36,009 bases of DNA from an uncultured Acetatifactor sp. (GTDB lineage Bacteria > Bacillota > Clostridia > Lachnospirales > Lachnospiraceae): contig CAJUAB010000040.1 in the NCBI GenBank assembly GCA_910583845.1, positions 1-36,009 on the forward strand, written 5' to 3'. Shown piece after piece: positions 22,736 through 31,747 of this stretch. The notes below the pieces were generated by a model. It did no database searches. It was not told where the DNA came from and saw only the letters and a list, made by a program, of their open reading frames with translations. Position numbers and translations under genes: made by a program. How positions within the stretch are numbered: the stretch's first letter is position 1; every line of letters begins with the position of its first letter.

Positions 22736-23090
22736 GGCGGACATCCTGGCGATGACCTATGAAGACAGAGTGACTGTTTACAGGCCCTATAAGGATATCC
22801 TGCCGAGTGGGGAAAGCGTCTTTAAAAGCGGCCTGGAGGGAAAAGTAGTTTATGAAGAAGCAGAGTGCGCCCTGTCCAGCCATGCGGGAGGACAGCTGCG
22901 GCAGTCAAATTCCACCGCGGAAGCGGAAACTACCTTTTGTCTTTTCACAAGACCGGAGATTGCTATCCAGGCAAATGACTTTCTGGAGATCATGCATCTG
23001 GGAGAACGGATCTGCGCGGTTGCAGGATTCCCTGACCGCAAGAAGTCCCATAATAACGTGCCGGTCAGAAAGGAAAAGGATATTGTCTGA
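22728..23090 (+). CDS. Head-tail stopper/joining protein
   Basis: 120 residues, start overlapping the connector end. A mostly beta pattern (YEDRVTVYRPYKDILPSGESVFKSGLEGKVVYEEAECALS) is followed by LFTRPEIAIQANDFLEI and ICAVAGFPDRKKSHNNVPV. This matches the small barrel proteins that close the head after packaging (SPP1 gp16 class). Assignment by fold pattern and position. Confidence 0.7.
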   Translation: MTEADILAMTYEDRVTVYRPYKDILPSGESVFKSGLEGKVVYEEAECALSSHAGGQLRQSNSTAEAETTFCLFTRPEIAIQANDFLEIMHLGERICAVAGFPDRKKSHNNVPVRKEKDIV

Positions 23091-23484
23091 AACGGATTAC
23101 AGGTTCGATGGTCTGGATAAATGGGAGAAGTGCCTGGCTGAAATAATCGAGAGTCGGTATCCGGAAGAGTTCCGGCGGATGGTCATCGACTTGGCCGGGC
23201 AGCTGGAGGGAAGGGTGAAGGAGAAAACGCCTGTGGATACTTCCCGGCTGAGGAATGCATGGAGGATTGGAGATATCCGTAAGCGCGGATCGGAGTATTA
23301 CATAGAGGTCTGCAACAACGTGGAATACGCGGAGCCTGTTGAATATGGCCACAGGAAAAAAGGCGGCAGCGGTCTTGTCCCAGGCGCGCATATGATGGAA
23401 CTGTCCTTACAGGAGGTACAGAAAAATCTTCCCGGATATTTAAGGGAGTGGATGGCCAATTTCCTTGAGACACATGAAATATAG
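23083..23484 (+). CDS. HK97 gp10-type tail completion protein
   Basis: 133 residues from TTG 23083, chosen because AAAGGA precedes it and it overlaps the previous stop; no ATG is available in frame. Signature: FDGLDKWEKCLAEIIE, VKEKTPVDTSRLRNAWR, and VEYAEPVEYGHRKKGG. These are the core features of the gp10 family, which attaches tails to filled heads. Confidence 0.8.
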   Translation: MSETDYRFDGLDKWEKCLAEIIESRYPEEFRRMVIDLAGQLEGRVKEKTPVDTSRLRNAWRIGDIRKRGSEYYIEVCNNVEYAEPVEYGHRKKGGSGLVPGAHMMELSLQEVQKNLPGYLREWMANFLETHEI

Positions 23485-23504
23485 GTATGGAGGGGAGGCA
23501 TTAT

Positions 23505-23960
23505 ATGGAGAATGCGCTGATCCAGATCAAGAATTCCCTGATCGGGCTCCTGAAGCGGTTTGACCCGGGCACGGATGTATTTTTTGATGAAATCAAGAGC
23601 ACGGACGAAGGGCATGGCATGAACAGGCACAGAACCTATTATTTTGTGGAGATGATCCCAAACGTCAATGAAACGGTAGACAGGTTCATGACAGATATAG
23701 GGGTTTTGGTGGATGTTGCGTACCACGAGGAGCATGAAAGCAACACCGCCTATTTAATGAAAGCAGCGCAGCTGGACGGCATCATCCGTCCGGTTTTTTC
23801 TTTTGGGGACCGTCACATAACGGTTCCGGAAACCAGCAGCAAGGTGATTGACCATGTATTACATTGCTGCTTCACCATCTCGTTCCGGCAGGCCAGGGAG
23901 ACAACTGCCGCATTCCAGGAGATGGGAGAACTGGAAATAACAGCGAAAGAAGGAGGATAA
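23505..23960 (+). CDS. Tail terminator-like protein
   Basis: 151 residues. ATG 23505 has AGGGGAGG upstream; the in-frame ATG at 23487 lacks a site. It begins with helix ALIQIKNSLIGLLKRFDPG and continues with a beta-rich region (TYYFVEMIPNVNETVDRFMTDIGVLVDVAY). This is typical of the protein that caps the tail tube before the sheath gene in PBSX-like phages. Named by position and pattern. Confidence 0.65.
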   Translation: MENALIQIKNSLIGLLKRFDPGTDVFFDEIKSTDEGHGMNRHRTYYFVEMIPNVNETVDRFMTDIGVLVDVAYHEEHESNTAYLMKAAQLDGIIRPVFSFGDRHITVPETSSKVIDHVLHCCFTISFRQARETTAAFQEMGELEITAKEGG

Positions 23961-23965
23961 GTAGT

Positions 23966-25036
23966 ATGGCATTGGGACTGCCGGGCTTTTCCCTGATATT
24001 CAGCGGAAAAGCCGTAAGCGCTATTGAGCGGAGCGCGAGAGGGATTGTGGCATGTGTGCTGAAAGATGACCATGAGGCGGGCAGGAAGATCAATATATAT
24101 AAAAGGGTGGACGAGGTAGATTTTGAGAACTGGGACGAGAAGAATTACGACTATCTGAAGCTGGTTTTCGCGGGGACGCCATCCTGCGTGATTGCTCTCC
24201 GCCAGTCAAGGACAGAGGAGGGATACAACGAGTCCTTAAAGAGGCTCAAGGGCATGAAATGGAATTATATCTGTATTCCGGAACTGGAAAAAGCGGATAT
24301 GGCCGTCCTGTCCGCATGGATCAAGCAGTGCCGCAATGAAGAGCGAAAGACATTCAAGGCTGTCATGGCCCATTGCGCGGGAGACCATGAGGGCATTATC
24401 AATCTTACCACGGAAAATATCACCTCCACTCTCACAGGAAAAAAGCACACTGCAGCAGAGTACTGCGCCAGGATCGCAGGTGTGTTGGCCGGGCTGTCCC
24501 TGGCAAGGAGCAGCACTTATTTTATCCTGGATGATATTTCTGAAGCGGAGGTGCCGGACGACCCGGATGAGCGCGTCAATGACGGGGAGCTGGTGATCGT
24601 CTTTGACGGAAAGCGGTATAAGATCGGGAGGGGGATCAACAGCCTGGTCTCATTCACCAGCGAGAAGCCGAAGGATGTGCGCTTCATCAAGATCGTGGAG
24701 GGAATGGACCTGTATATGGATGATATCCGCGAAACCTTTGAGGACAGCTATGTGGGGAAGGTTATTAATGACTATGACGGCAAGCAGATGTTTGTCTCCG
24801 GAATTGGCGCGTACCACAAGGGCCTCCTGGGAGATGTGTTGGACCGTACCTATGACAATACAGTCTCGGTGGATGTGGAGGCTCAGCGCGCTTATCTGGA
24901 AAGCATGGGAACGGATACCAGCGATATGGACGACATCAAGGTGGCGATGGCCAACACCGGCACAAAAGTGTTTCTGACCAGCAACATTAAGTTTGTAAAC
25001 GCCATGGAGGATATGACCATGCGCGTCAATATGTGA
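23966..25036 (+). CDS. Contractile tail sheath (PBSX XkdK-type)
   Basis: 356 residues from ATG 23966 with AAGGAGG. It starts MALGLPGFSLIFSGKAVSAIERSARGIVACVLKD, the canonical sheath N-terminus. RSSTYFILDDISEAEVPDDPDERVNDGELVIVFDGK and the C-terminal FVNAMEDMTMRVNM end are likewise typical of XkdK-like sheaths. It proves that the virion is a myovirus. Sheath subunits contract to drive the tube into the host. Confidence 0.93.
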   Translation: MALGLPGFSLIFSGKAVSAIERSARGIVACVLKDDHEAGRKINIYKRVDEVDFENWDEKNYDYLKLVFAGTPSCVIALRQSRTEEGYNESLKRLKGMKWNYICIPELEKADMAVLSAWIKQCRNEERKTFKAVMAHCAGDHEGIINLTTENITSTLTGKKHTAAEYCARIAGVLAGLSLARSSTYFILDDISEAEVPDDPDERVNDGELVIVFDGKRYKIGRGINSLVSFTSEKPKDVRFIKIVEGMDLYMDDIRETFEDSYVGKVINDYDGKQMFVSGIGAYHKGLLGDVLDRTYDNTVSVDVEAQRAYLESMGTDTSDMDDIKVAMANTGTKVFLTSNIKFVNAMEDMTMRVNM

Positions 25037-25049
25037 AAGGAGGACAAGC

Positions 25050-25487
25050 GTGGGGGATACGGTCAGAGGAAACCAGACCCTTTCCGGCACCTGGGGAGAA
25101 ATGTGGGTTGACGGGGAGAGGATCTTTGAGTTTTCGAAAATCGAATTGAAGGTCAGCGCCAACCGAGAGGATGTGCAGATCGGCCTTGACGTGGACAGCA
25201 AGATTACTGGCCTCAAGGGAGAGGGCTCATACACGGTGAAAAAGGTATATACCAGGGCAAAAAAGATTCTGGAAAACTGGAAGAAGGGGCAGGATGTGCG
25301 GTGCAGTATTATCGCGAAGCTCCAGGACCCGGACGCAGTGGGTGGCCAGGTGGAGCGTTGGTCATGCGACAACGTATGGCACAATGAACTGCCGGTGGTC
25401 AATTGGGAAAAGGGCGGCATCATTGAGGAGGAGACCTCCATCGGCTTCACGCCGTCGGATTTACAGAATCTGGACGCAATTTCTTAA
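25050..25487 (+). CDS. Tail tube protein (XkdM-type)
   Basis: 145 residues from GTG 25050 (AAAGGAGG at 25036-25043). Pattern NQTLSGTWGEMWVDGERIFEFSKIELKVSANREDVQIG, then GSYTVKKVYTRAKKIL and WHNELPVVNWEKGGIIEEETSIGFTPSD, as in XkdM tubes. It directly follows the sheath. The 114 bases after it up to the next start hold no gene or clear hairpin. Confidence 0.92.
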   Translation: MGDTVRGNQTLSGTWGEMWVDGERIFEFSKIELKVSANREDVQIGLDVDSKITGLKGEGSYTVKKVYTRAKKILENWKKGQDVRCSIIAKLQDPDAVGGQVERWSCDNVWHNELPVVNWEKGGIIEEETSIGFTPSDLQNLDAIS

Positions 25488-25601
25488 GAATTCAGCATTA
25501 CTACTTGCGCAAAGGGACTCCGATTTTGGGTTATCCGGGACAGGCCCCTTGCTTGATACAGGTGGCAGAATGGAGACGGGAATGAGCAGGAGGAAAGCAT
25601 T

Positions 25602-26009
25602 ATGACTGAAATGGATAAAAAAAGTGTGTTTCAGGATTTTACGGAGAAGGCCGTGCAGCGTCTGAAAGAAAAGAAAGCCAGGAAGACGGAGACGCTTTAT
25701 GTGCCCAGCCTGGATGAGAATATTAAAATCCAGAGTCTCATCTATCCGGAGATTGTGGAATGTATGGAGATCGAGGACGAGAACGACCCTAACGCGGCGG
25801 ATAAGTATTCCATATATCTGGCCGTGGTGGAGCCGGATCTGAAAGCTGTGGCAGTGAAACTGAAGGAGAGGGGGGAAATCAAGCAATACCTGGAGGTGGT
25901 GGATATCTTCGACATGGGCGAGATCTCGGAAATCGCGATGGAGGTCATGAAGCTGTCAGGGGTAACCGGAAACAGAAAGGTGACGGTGGTTGAGGAATTA
26001 AAAAACTAA
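25602..26009 (+). CDS. Tail assembly chaperone (XkdN-type), short form
   Basis: 135 residues; AGGAGG precedes ATG 25602. The pattern VPSLDENIKIQSLIYPEIVECMEIEDENDPN and the last part (VDIFDMGEISEIAMEVMKLSGV) match the XkdN group. It ends at TAA 26007, directly after the slippery heptamer A-AAA-AAC (26000-26006), so a fraction of ribosomes should continue into the -1 frame. Confidence 0.88.
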   Translation: MTEMDKKSVFQDFTEKAVQRLKEKKARKTETLYVPSLDENIKIQSLIYPEIVECMEIEDENDPNAADKYSIYLAVVEPDLKAVAVKLKERGEIKQYLEVVDIFDMGEISEIAMEVMKLSGVTGNRKVTVVEELKN

Positions 26010-26179
26010 TCGCCCAGGACGCTGACGGCTATTTTTTACATTATTACACGCAGAAGGGTTTCCAGCTGGAATACCTTATGGGGCTTGGGACAGCGGAGAA
26101 ATGCTTTTACATGGCCTCCATGCTGAAAGCCCTGGAAGACCGTGAGGGAACCCTTGCCAGATGGGAGGCGGTTATTTGA
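26000..26179 (+). CDS. -1 frameshift extension of the tail assembly chaperone
   Basis: In the -1 frame after A-AAA-AAC, 57 further codons are open to TGA 26177. They read LIAQDADGYFLHYYTQKGFQLEY, then a helical end (AEKCFYMASMLKALEDREGTL). The peptide has the look of a real tail-chaperone second domain (as in G-GT of lambda). It lacks its own start or ribosome binding site and overlaps the tape measure start by a few bases. The long form would tie the chaperone to the tape measure protein. Confidence 0.8.
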   Translation, partial: KKLIAQDADGYFLHYYTQKGFQLEYLMGLGTAEKCFYMASMLKALEDREGTLARWEAVI

Positions 26180-28548
26180 GCGTCATCGGAAGCATCAGCA
26201 TCAGGGATAATGCTACCGCTGTGCTGAAAGCAATTCGGAATGAGCAAACCGCTTTCAGGCAGGATGTGGTAAAGACAAAGGGCGAACTGAAAGCGACCTG
26301 GGAAAAACAATATAAAGCCAGGCTGGAGACCACGGCCGCGGCAAAAAAAGCCAAGGAACTGAGAAGCAGGCTGGACCCGCTCCGTAAGAAGCTGGTGGTG
26401 GCAATGGCTGTCAAGGACCTTGTGTCTGATAAGGTAAAGGCCGTTACCAGAAAAATAAGAAATGTAAGCAAAATGGTAGCCAGGCCGGTTGTAAACGTGG
26501 TCGTCAAAGGGGCACAGCTTTTATCCGGCATTGGAAAGGGGATTGCGGGTGCCGCCAAGACAGCCGCAATCGGAATCGGCGCGGTGGGGGCGGCGGGAGC
26601 GGCCGCCTTAAAAGCGATATTCAGCGGCAGCGAGGACCTGGCCAGAGCGCAGATCGCCGCTGAAACAAAGCTGGAGGCTGTGCTTGGCAATGTCGCCAGC
26701 ATTCAGGAACGCGGGGCAGGAGCTGCCCAGGCGGCGAAACAGAAACTGATGGGTGTCGCAAGCGAACTCCAGGGAATCGGTGTTATCGGGGACGAAGTGA
26801 CACTGGCCGGTATGCAGCAGCTCGCGACCTTCCAGCTGTCAGATAAGGAAATCAGCATCCTTGCGGGCGGGATGACAGACCTCCTTGCCCAGCAGAAGGG
26901 GCTGAACGCTTCACAGGAGGATGCAGTCGGCATCGCCAACATGATCGGAAAGGCCATGACCGGCCAGGCCAGCGCTCTATCCAGAGTGGGGATTACCTTT
27001 GACGAGGCACAGAAAAAGGCTCTGGAGACCGGAACAGCTGAAGAAAGGGCGGCAGTGCTGGCGCAAATCCTTAAGCAGAATGTGGGCGGTGTCAACCAGG
27101 CTCTGGCCGAGACGGACCAGGGCAAGATCCAGCAGATGGCCAATGCCTACGGGGATATGAAGGAAGAGGTCGGAAAGCTGGCTCTTTCCATGAAAGCAAA
27201 GCTGGCCACGGTCGTGATGAAAAATATCCCGACTATCCAGAAACTGGGCACCACAATGATATCCACAATCTCAAAGTTCGCGGATAAGGCAATGCCTGTG
27301 ATGGACAGCCTTATATCCAATGTAACTCCGGCGATCGAGGGGATGCTTTCAGGCATTGGGGACATAGCGGACAGACTGATTCCGGTAGCTGGAGAAATTT
27401 TCAAAGGGCTGAAGGGCAGCGCGGCCGCAGCAGCACCGGTTATCGCAAGCCTCCTGAGCGGCTTCCAGGAGATGCAGCCGCAGCTGAGTTCCTTTGCGGG
27501 TACAATCTTTGCCACGGTGCAACAGGTGGCAACAGCGGCGGTTCCGGTAATCTCAAGTATTATTTCTACAATCCAGACAGTACTGCCGGCGGTGATACCG
27601 GTGCTGGAGACAGTAGTTTCCACAGTAGGCAGCGTGATCAGCACGGCTGCTCCGATCATATCCGGCATGGTGACGGGGATTGGGACGGTGATTTCTACAC
27701 TTGCGCCTATATTTCAGACTATTTTCAGTGAAATAGGGGAAAAAGTTGGCAGCGTGGTTTCTTTTGTAGGCGAACGCATGGGTTTTATCCAGGGCATTAT
27801 CGAGACGGTAGCCCCTCTGATCGGAGACATTATAAGCACGGCGTGGGGCGTCATTTCTCCTGTGATTGACATTGCGATCAGTGTATTTGAGATACTGTTT
27901 GGAATTGTACAGAAGGTATTTCCCGGAATCCAGAAAGTCATTGAGACTGTTTGGAACGTAATCAAGCCTCTGGTGGAGGGGATCGGGAAGGTTGTGGGAA
28001 AGATCGCAGGATGGTTTGGCAGTGTGGCGGATGCCATCAATGGATCTGATACAGAAGACTCTGCCGGTGTGGGAACCAATGCCCGGGGAGACAATAACTG
28101 GAAAGGCGGCCTGACATGGGTCGGGGAAGAGGGGCCCGAACTGGTAGACCTGCCAAGAGGTTCCCGCATACTGCCCCATAAGGAGAGCGTGGCGCTGGCG
28201 GCAGGAGGAGCGGCGAAGAAAAACGGAATAGCAAAAGGCCCGGCGGCAAACGTGGTGCAGAATATCCTTCTGTCCGGAGGCAGGGCAGACATGTCGCCGG
28301 ATAAAGGGATGGTAACTGAAATCACGGATATTTTGAAAGGAATTCTTTCCAGACTCCAGGACAGGAATGAAAGGAATCCACATTTGCGGCATGAAGGACC
28401 AAAGGGGGGAGGACTGGCTGACAGCAGCCCGCAGATTATCATCCAGAAGCTGGCGGACAGGATAGAGGTCAGAGAGGAAGGCGATATTGATGAAGTCGCG
28501 GACCAGGTGGCAAAAAAATTCCTGGAAGTAGTGGACAACATGGGGTAG
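26176..28548 (+). CDS. Tape measure protein
   Basis: About 790 residues. TTG 26176 with GGGAGGCG six bases before is preferred, as relatives start M-S-x-I-G-S-I-S-I-R-D; ATG 26161 is the alternative. A coiled N-terminus precedes an Ala/Gly-rich hydrophobic stretch at about 110-145. A long helical region with repeated VPVISSIISTIQTVLPA-type segments (residues 440-600) is next. Close to the end is WVGEEGPELVDLPRGSRILPH, typical for Firmicute tape measures. Its length sets the tail length. Confidence 0.92.
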   Translation: MSVIGSISIRDNATAVLKAIRNEQTAFRQDVVKTKGELKATWEKQYKARLETTAAAKKAKELRSRLDPLRKKLVVAMAVKDLVSDKVKAVTRKIRNVSKMVARPVVNVVVKGAQLLSGIGKGIAGAAKTAAIGIGAVGAAGAAALKAIFSGSEDLARAQIAAETKLEAVLGNVASIQERGAGAAQAAKQKLMGVASELQGIGVIGDEVTLAGMQQLATFQLSDKEISILAGGMTDLLAQQKGLNASQEDAVGIANMIGKAMTGQASALSRVGITFDEAQKKALETGTAEERAAVLAQILKQNVGGVNQALAETDQGKIQQMANAYGDMKEEVGKLALSMKAKLATVVMKNIPTIQKLGTTMISTISKFADKAMPVMDSLISNVTPAIEGMLSGIGDIADRLIPVAGEIFKGLKGSAAAAAPVIASLLSGFQEMQPQLSSFAGTIFATVQQVATAAVPVISSIISTIQTVLPAVIPVLETVVSTVGSVISTAAPIISGMVTGIGTVISTLAPIFQTIFSEIGEKVGSVVSFVGERMGFIQGIIETVAPLIGDIISTAWGVISPVIDIAISVFEILFGIVQKVFPGIQKVIETVWNVIKPLVEGIGKVVGKIAGWFGSVADAINGSDTEDSAGVGTNARGDNNWKGGLTWVGEEGPELVDLPRGSRILPHKESVALAAGGAAKKNGIAKGPAANVVQNILLSGGRADMSPDKGMVTEITDILKGILSRLQDRNERNPHLRHEGPKGGGLADSSPQIIIQKLADRIEVREEGDIDEVADQVAKKFLEVVDNMG

Positions 28549-28559
28549 GAGATGGACAG

Positions 28560-29237
28560 GTGAAGGACAGGGTAATTGAATTAAGCGTTAATAACCGGCA
28601 GGAATATATTGAACTGCCGGTGAATCCGGCAACGGTTGAATTCACGGAAAAACAGTTGAATCAGACCATTACTCTTTTAAATATAGGGGAGGCGAATCTG
28701 AAGGGCGGGCGTGGACTGAAATATACAAAATTTACAGGATTTTTTCCTTCATCAAAATCCCCGTTTTATAAGTTTGCGAAAAGACTGCCATATGAATATA
28801 TATCGCTGCTGGAGGAATGGAAGATGGGCGGGGCCATTGTACGGGTAATCATTTCTGACATGAAAATAAACCTTGCCATGCTGATTGATGAACTTAACTA
28901 CTCTATGAAGGAGGGCGACAAAGATATTTATTATGCCCTATCCCTTTCGGAGTACAGAACTTTGAATGTCCCGTCCGTACAGACCGCCACAAGGGTGCGC
29001 TCCAATGGCCTGATGGAGAGACCGGCGGAAGCGGGGCAGGCCAGGGCGCATACGGTTGTAAAAGGTGATACTCTGTGGGGAATTGCAAAGCGGAACTATG
29101 GTTCCGGCACACAGTACACAAAGATTTACGGGGCTAACAGTGGGATCATTGAAGCAAGCGCAAAAAAGCATGGAAAAGCCAGCTCTGATAATGGACACTG
29201 GATATATCCGGGTGATGTATACGCCCTTCCGGTATAG
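28560..29237 (+). CDS. LysM tail protein (XkdP-type)
   Basis: 225 residues from GTG 28560. The N-terminal 150 residues are the XkdP tail domain (ELPVNPATVEFTEKQLNQTITLLNIGEAN and FFPSSKSPFY). Residues 165-222 are a LysM module (HTVVKGDTLWGIAKRNYGSG...YPGDVYALPV) that binds peptidoglycan sugars. It belongs to the base of the tail spike assembly between tube and cell wall. Confidence 0.9.
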   Translation: MKDRVIELSVNNRQEYIELPVNPATVEFTEKQLNQTITLLNIGEANLKGGRGLKYTKFTGFFPSSKSPFYKFAKRLPYEYISLLEEWKMGGAIVRVIISDMKINLAMLIDELNYSMKEGDKDIYYALSLSEYRTLNVPSVQTATRVRSNGLMERPAEAGQARAHTVVKGDTLWGIAKRNYGSGTQYTKIYGANSGIIEASAKKHGKASSDNGHWIYPGDVYALPV

Positions 29238-29255
29238 GTACAAGGCGGTGAAAAT

Positions 29256-30221
29256 ATGAAGTTGCTTACAGGGGGCAAAGATCTTAGCGAACTGATCGAA
29301 ACGATTACATGGTCCGGGGATACCAGGCAGGTGGCCCGGACAATCAAGTTTACAATAGCCAAGAATAAGAAAGATAGAAATTTTCCATTAGTGGTAATTG
29401 ATGAAGGAGATGAAGTCATTCTGCAGGATAATGCCGGAAAGAATGTTTTCGGAGGCATTATTTTTGACATTGATAAGGCGGCTTCTTCAAAGGTGGAGAC
29501 TTATCTGGCGTATGATCTGATGTTCTATATCAATCATTCTGATGTAAACCGGCTGTTTGAAGGAACTCCGGAAGCGATTGCATCTGAGATATGCAGTGAG
29601 CTTGGTATTGAGACCGGAACAATGGCGGCCACAGGAGTTCAGGTCTCGATGCCATGCTTTGGAAAAAAGGCTTATGATGCTATTATGATGGCTTATACGG
29701 CAGCGGCTAGAAAAAGTGGCAGCAAGTATATCCCCCTGATGACGGATATTAACAAGATCAGCGTGGTGGAAAAGGGAGAACTCTGTGGGGCGGTTCTGAC
29801 AGGTAATTACAATCTGATAGACGCCAACTATAAAAGCACCCTTCAAAACCTTGTCAACAGGGTTTTGATAGCTGATAAAAACAACAACGTTATTAAAATG
29901 GTGGAGGACACGGCATCCATTCAAAAATATGGACTGGTGCAGAAGGTGCTGAAACAAAATGACAGTGAGGATGCCACGGCGCAGGCCCGGAAAATGTTAG
30001 TGACAACAGAAGCGTCTGCCAATGTATCCGGAGTCCCGAATGATTTCCGGGCGGTGTCTGGATATTCAATCATTGTGCAGGAGGCGGACACCGGACTGTA
30101 TGGACAGTTTTATATTGAAAGCGATACGCACACCTTTACCTGTGGAAAGGCGCAGATGGACCTGACCCTGGCCTTTGAAAACCTGATGGATGAGAAGGAA
30201 ATAGAGACAGATCAAAGCTGA
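29256..30221 (+). CDS. Tail hub/spike protein (XkdQ-type)
   Basis: 321 residues. AAGGCGGTG lies just upstream of ATG 29256. The pattern ETITWSGDTRQVARTIKFTIA, then GDEVILQDNAGKNVFGGIIFDI, and later ATTEASANV-type and FYIESDTHTF segments match the XkdQ/gpD-like hub. It forms the central platform under the tube. Confidence 0.85.
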   Translation: MKLLTGGKDLSELIETITWSGDTRQVARTIKFTIAKNKKDRNFPLVVIDEGDEVILQDNAGKNVFGGIIFDIDKAASSKVETYLAYDLMFYINHSDVNRLFEGTPEAIASEICSELGIETGTMAATGVQVSMPCFGKKAYDAIMMAYTAAARKSGSKYIPLMTDINKISVVEKGELCGAVLTGNYNLIDANYKSTLQNLVNRVLIADKNNNVIKMVEDTASIQKYGLVQKVLKQNDSEDATAQARKMLVTTEASANVSGVPNDFRAVSGYSIIVQEADTGLYGQFYIESDTHTFTCGKAQMDLTLAFENLMDEKEIETDQS

Positions 30222-30234
30222 CGGAGGTACTCGG

Positions 30235-30594
30235 ATGGCTACAAACAGAAACATTGTGGACCTGGTGAAAGCGATCAGGAATGGAATCGGCGGGAGCGCT
30301 GGAGGCGTGGATGGTATTTACATGGCAAAAGTGTCCTCTGTAGAGCCGCTGACGATTCAGATGTATAATGTGTCAATTACCAAAAACATCTTTATTAATC
30401 CGGCATTGATTTTGGAAGCCTCCGACAGGGGTGACAAAATGGGAAATGTTTTTCAATATCCTGCTGAAACGTCCGAGACATACCAGTTCCTGAAAGAATT
30501 CCATGAAAAATATGTGCTGAAAAAAGGCGATACGGTCATAGTCTGCGTAGATGGGGCCACTTTTTATATTGCGGGAAAGGCGGTCAGGACATGA
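30235..30594 (+). CDS. DUF2577 baseplate protein (XkdR-type)
   Basis: 119 residues; GGAGGT precedes ATG 30235. MATNRNIVDLVKAIRNGI and the central strand set (VSSVEPLTIQMYNVSITKN) match DUF2577. The end, KYVLKKGDTVIVCVDGATFYIAGKAV, is an OB-like strand pair. Four-base overlap with the next gene. Confidence 0.85.
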   Translation: MATNRNIVDLVKAIRNGIGGSAGGVDGIYMAKVSSVEPLTIQMYNVSITKNIFINPALILEASDRGDKMGNVFQYPAETSETYQFLKEFHEKYVLKKGDTVIVCVDGATFYIAGKAVRT

Positions 30595-31040
30595 GTGTAT
30601 TTCCTTTTATTGATTCCGGGAAAACAGACTCAAACACCATAGAGGAATTGCCTCTGTTAAAAGAATATGCCTATGACTTTGAAAACAATGAACTTCTGCT
30701 GGGCAAAAATGGGTGTACCTACATGGTAGAAGGAAACGAGGCGCTCCGCATCTGGATACTGAAGGCACTGTCAACCGAGAGATTTCATTATACGGCGTAT
30801 TCATTTGCTTTCGGATGTGAATGGCAGGACCGGCTGGTCGGCCATTCGATGAACGTGGAGGTCCTGAAACTGGAGGTTGAAAGATTCATAGTGGAGGCAC
30901 TGATGGTAAATCCGTATATACAGAGACTGGACAACTTCAAATTTGAGGATTTACAGGCAGGGCTGAATGTAACGTTTGACTGTACAAGCATTTACGGAAC
31001 CGATACGATTCTGGTGCCAATCAGGGAGGTGAGAATCTGA
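30591..31040 (+). CDS. DUF2634 baseplate wedge protein (XkdS-type)
   Basis: 149 residues. KEYAYDFENNELLLGKNGCTYMVEGNEALRIWILKALSTERF is the DUF2634/gp25-like pattern, including the EAL/W helix. YTAYSFAFGCEWQ and a C-terminal strand block (FDCTSIYGTDTILVPIREV) follow. It acts as lysozyme-like wedge initiator of sheath assembly without catalytic residues. Its stop overlaps the next start. Confidence 0.87.
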   Translation: MSVFPFIDSGKTDSNTIEELPLLKEYAYDFENNELLLGKNGCTYMVEGNEALRIWILKALSTERFHYTAYSFAFGCEWQDRLVGHSMNVEVLKLEVERFIVEALMVNPYIQRLDNFKFEDLQAGLNVTFDCTSIYGTDTILVPIREVRI

Positions 31041-31747
31041 TGGACTTTAGCGCGCAGGGAATACTGGAAAGGATGAGGGAGTCATTAAAAAACGAGGATA
31101 CGCGTATAGAAGGGAGCTTTACCATGGACAACCTCCAAGCGGTGGCGGAGGAACTGGCCCGTTTCAACGCCATGCGGATCGTGCCGCTGATGGCAGAGCT
31201 GGAAGACAGGGAGGAGGATATGGGGACCAGCGGGAATGAAAGGCACTATGTGCGTTGGGCAAAAGAGGCTGTTGACACGGCAGGAAACAGGATCGTTGGA
31301 AATGCCAGGGTCATGTCTCCCAGAGATGGCACAGGCTTTATATCTATCGCCATTATAACCGTCAATGTGGGAAGTCCTACAGAGGAAGAGATCCAGATAG
31401 TTCAGGCGTATATTGACAGCATGCGGCCAGTGGGTGCGGCCCCCATTGTCTCCGCTGCTGAGAATGTTCCAGTCAGGATTAAGGGAATAGTGGGAAGAGA
31501 GCCGGGATATACAGCGGAGACCGTAAAAGGCAATATAAGGAGGGAATTGGCGGAATATCTTTCAAGAATAGCGTTCCAGCCAGCCAGCGCCGAACTGAAC
31601 TATTTTAAGGTCAATCAGATAATCAGCAATACAGAGGGGGTACGGGAGATTAAAAGCCTTACTGTGAATGACCGCATGGATTCCCTCACGGCAGACTATA
31701 ATAAATATTTTTCATTGGAGGAGTTACAGATCCATGTCCTTGAATAA
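31040..31747 (+). CDS. Baseplate J-like protein (XkdT-type)
   Basis: 235 residues. Recognised by the sequence of SFTMDNLQAVAEELARFNAMRIVPLM, YVRWAKEAVDTAGNRIVGNARVMSPRDGTGFISIAIITVN and the helical end ELNYFKVNQIISNTEGVREIKSL. J proteins form the baseplate wedge arms. It is about 100 residues shorter than B. subtilis PBSX XkdT at the N-terminus. Confidence 0.87.
   Translation: MDFSAQGILERMRESLKNEDTRIEGSFTMDNLQAVAEELARFNAMRIVPLMAELEDREEDMGTSGNERHYVRWAKEAVDTAGNRIVGNARVMSPRDGTGFISIAIITVNVGSPTEEEIQIVQAYIDSMRPVGAAPIVSAAENVPVRIKGIVGREPGYTAETVKGNIRRELAEYLSRIAFQPASAELNYFKVNQIISNTEGVREIKSLTVNDRMDSLTADYNKYFSLEELQIHVLE

Noticed and set aside
22852..23082. N-terminal extension of the gp10-type protein to 22852
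   Set aside because: This part is out of frame with, and fully inside, the stopper gene. The family start fits TTG 23083.
25488..25601. Possible structured RNA after the tail tube gene
   Set aside because: Only short, weak pairings were seen. Nothing matching a known family.
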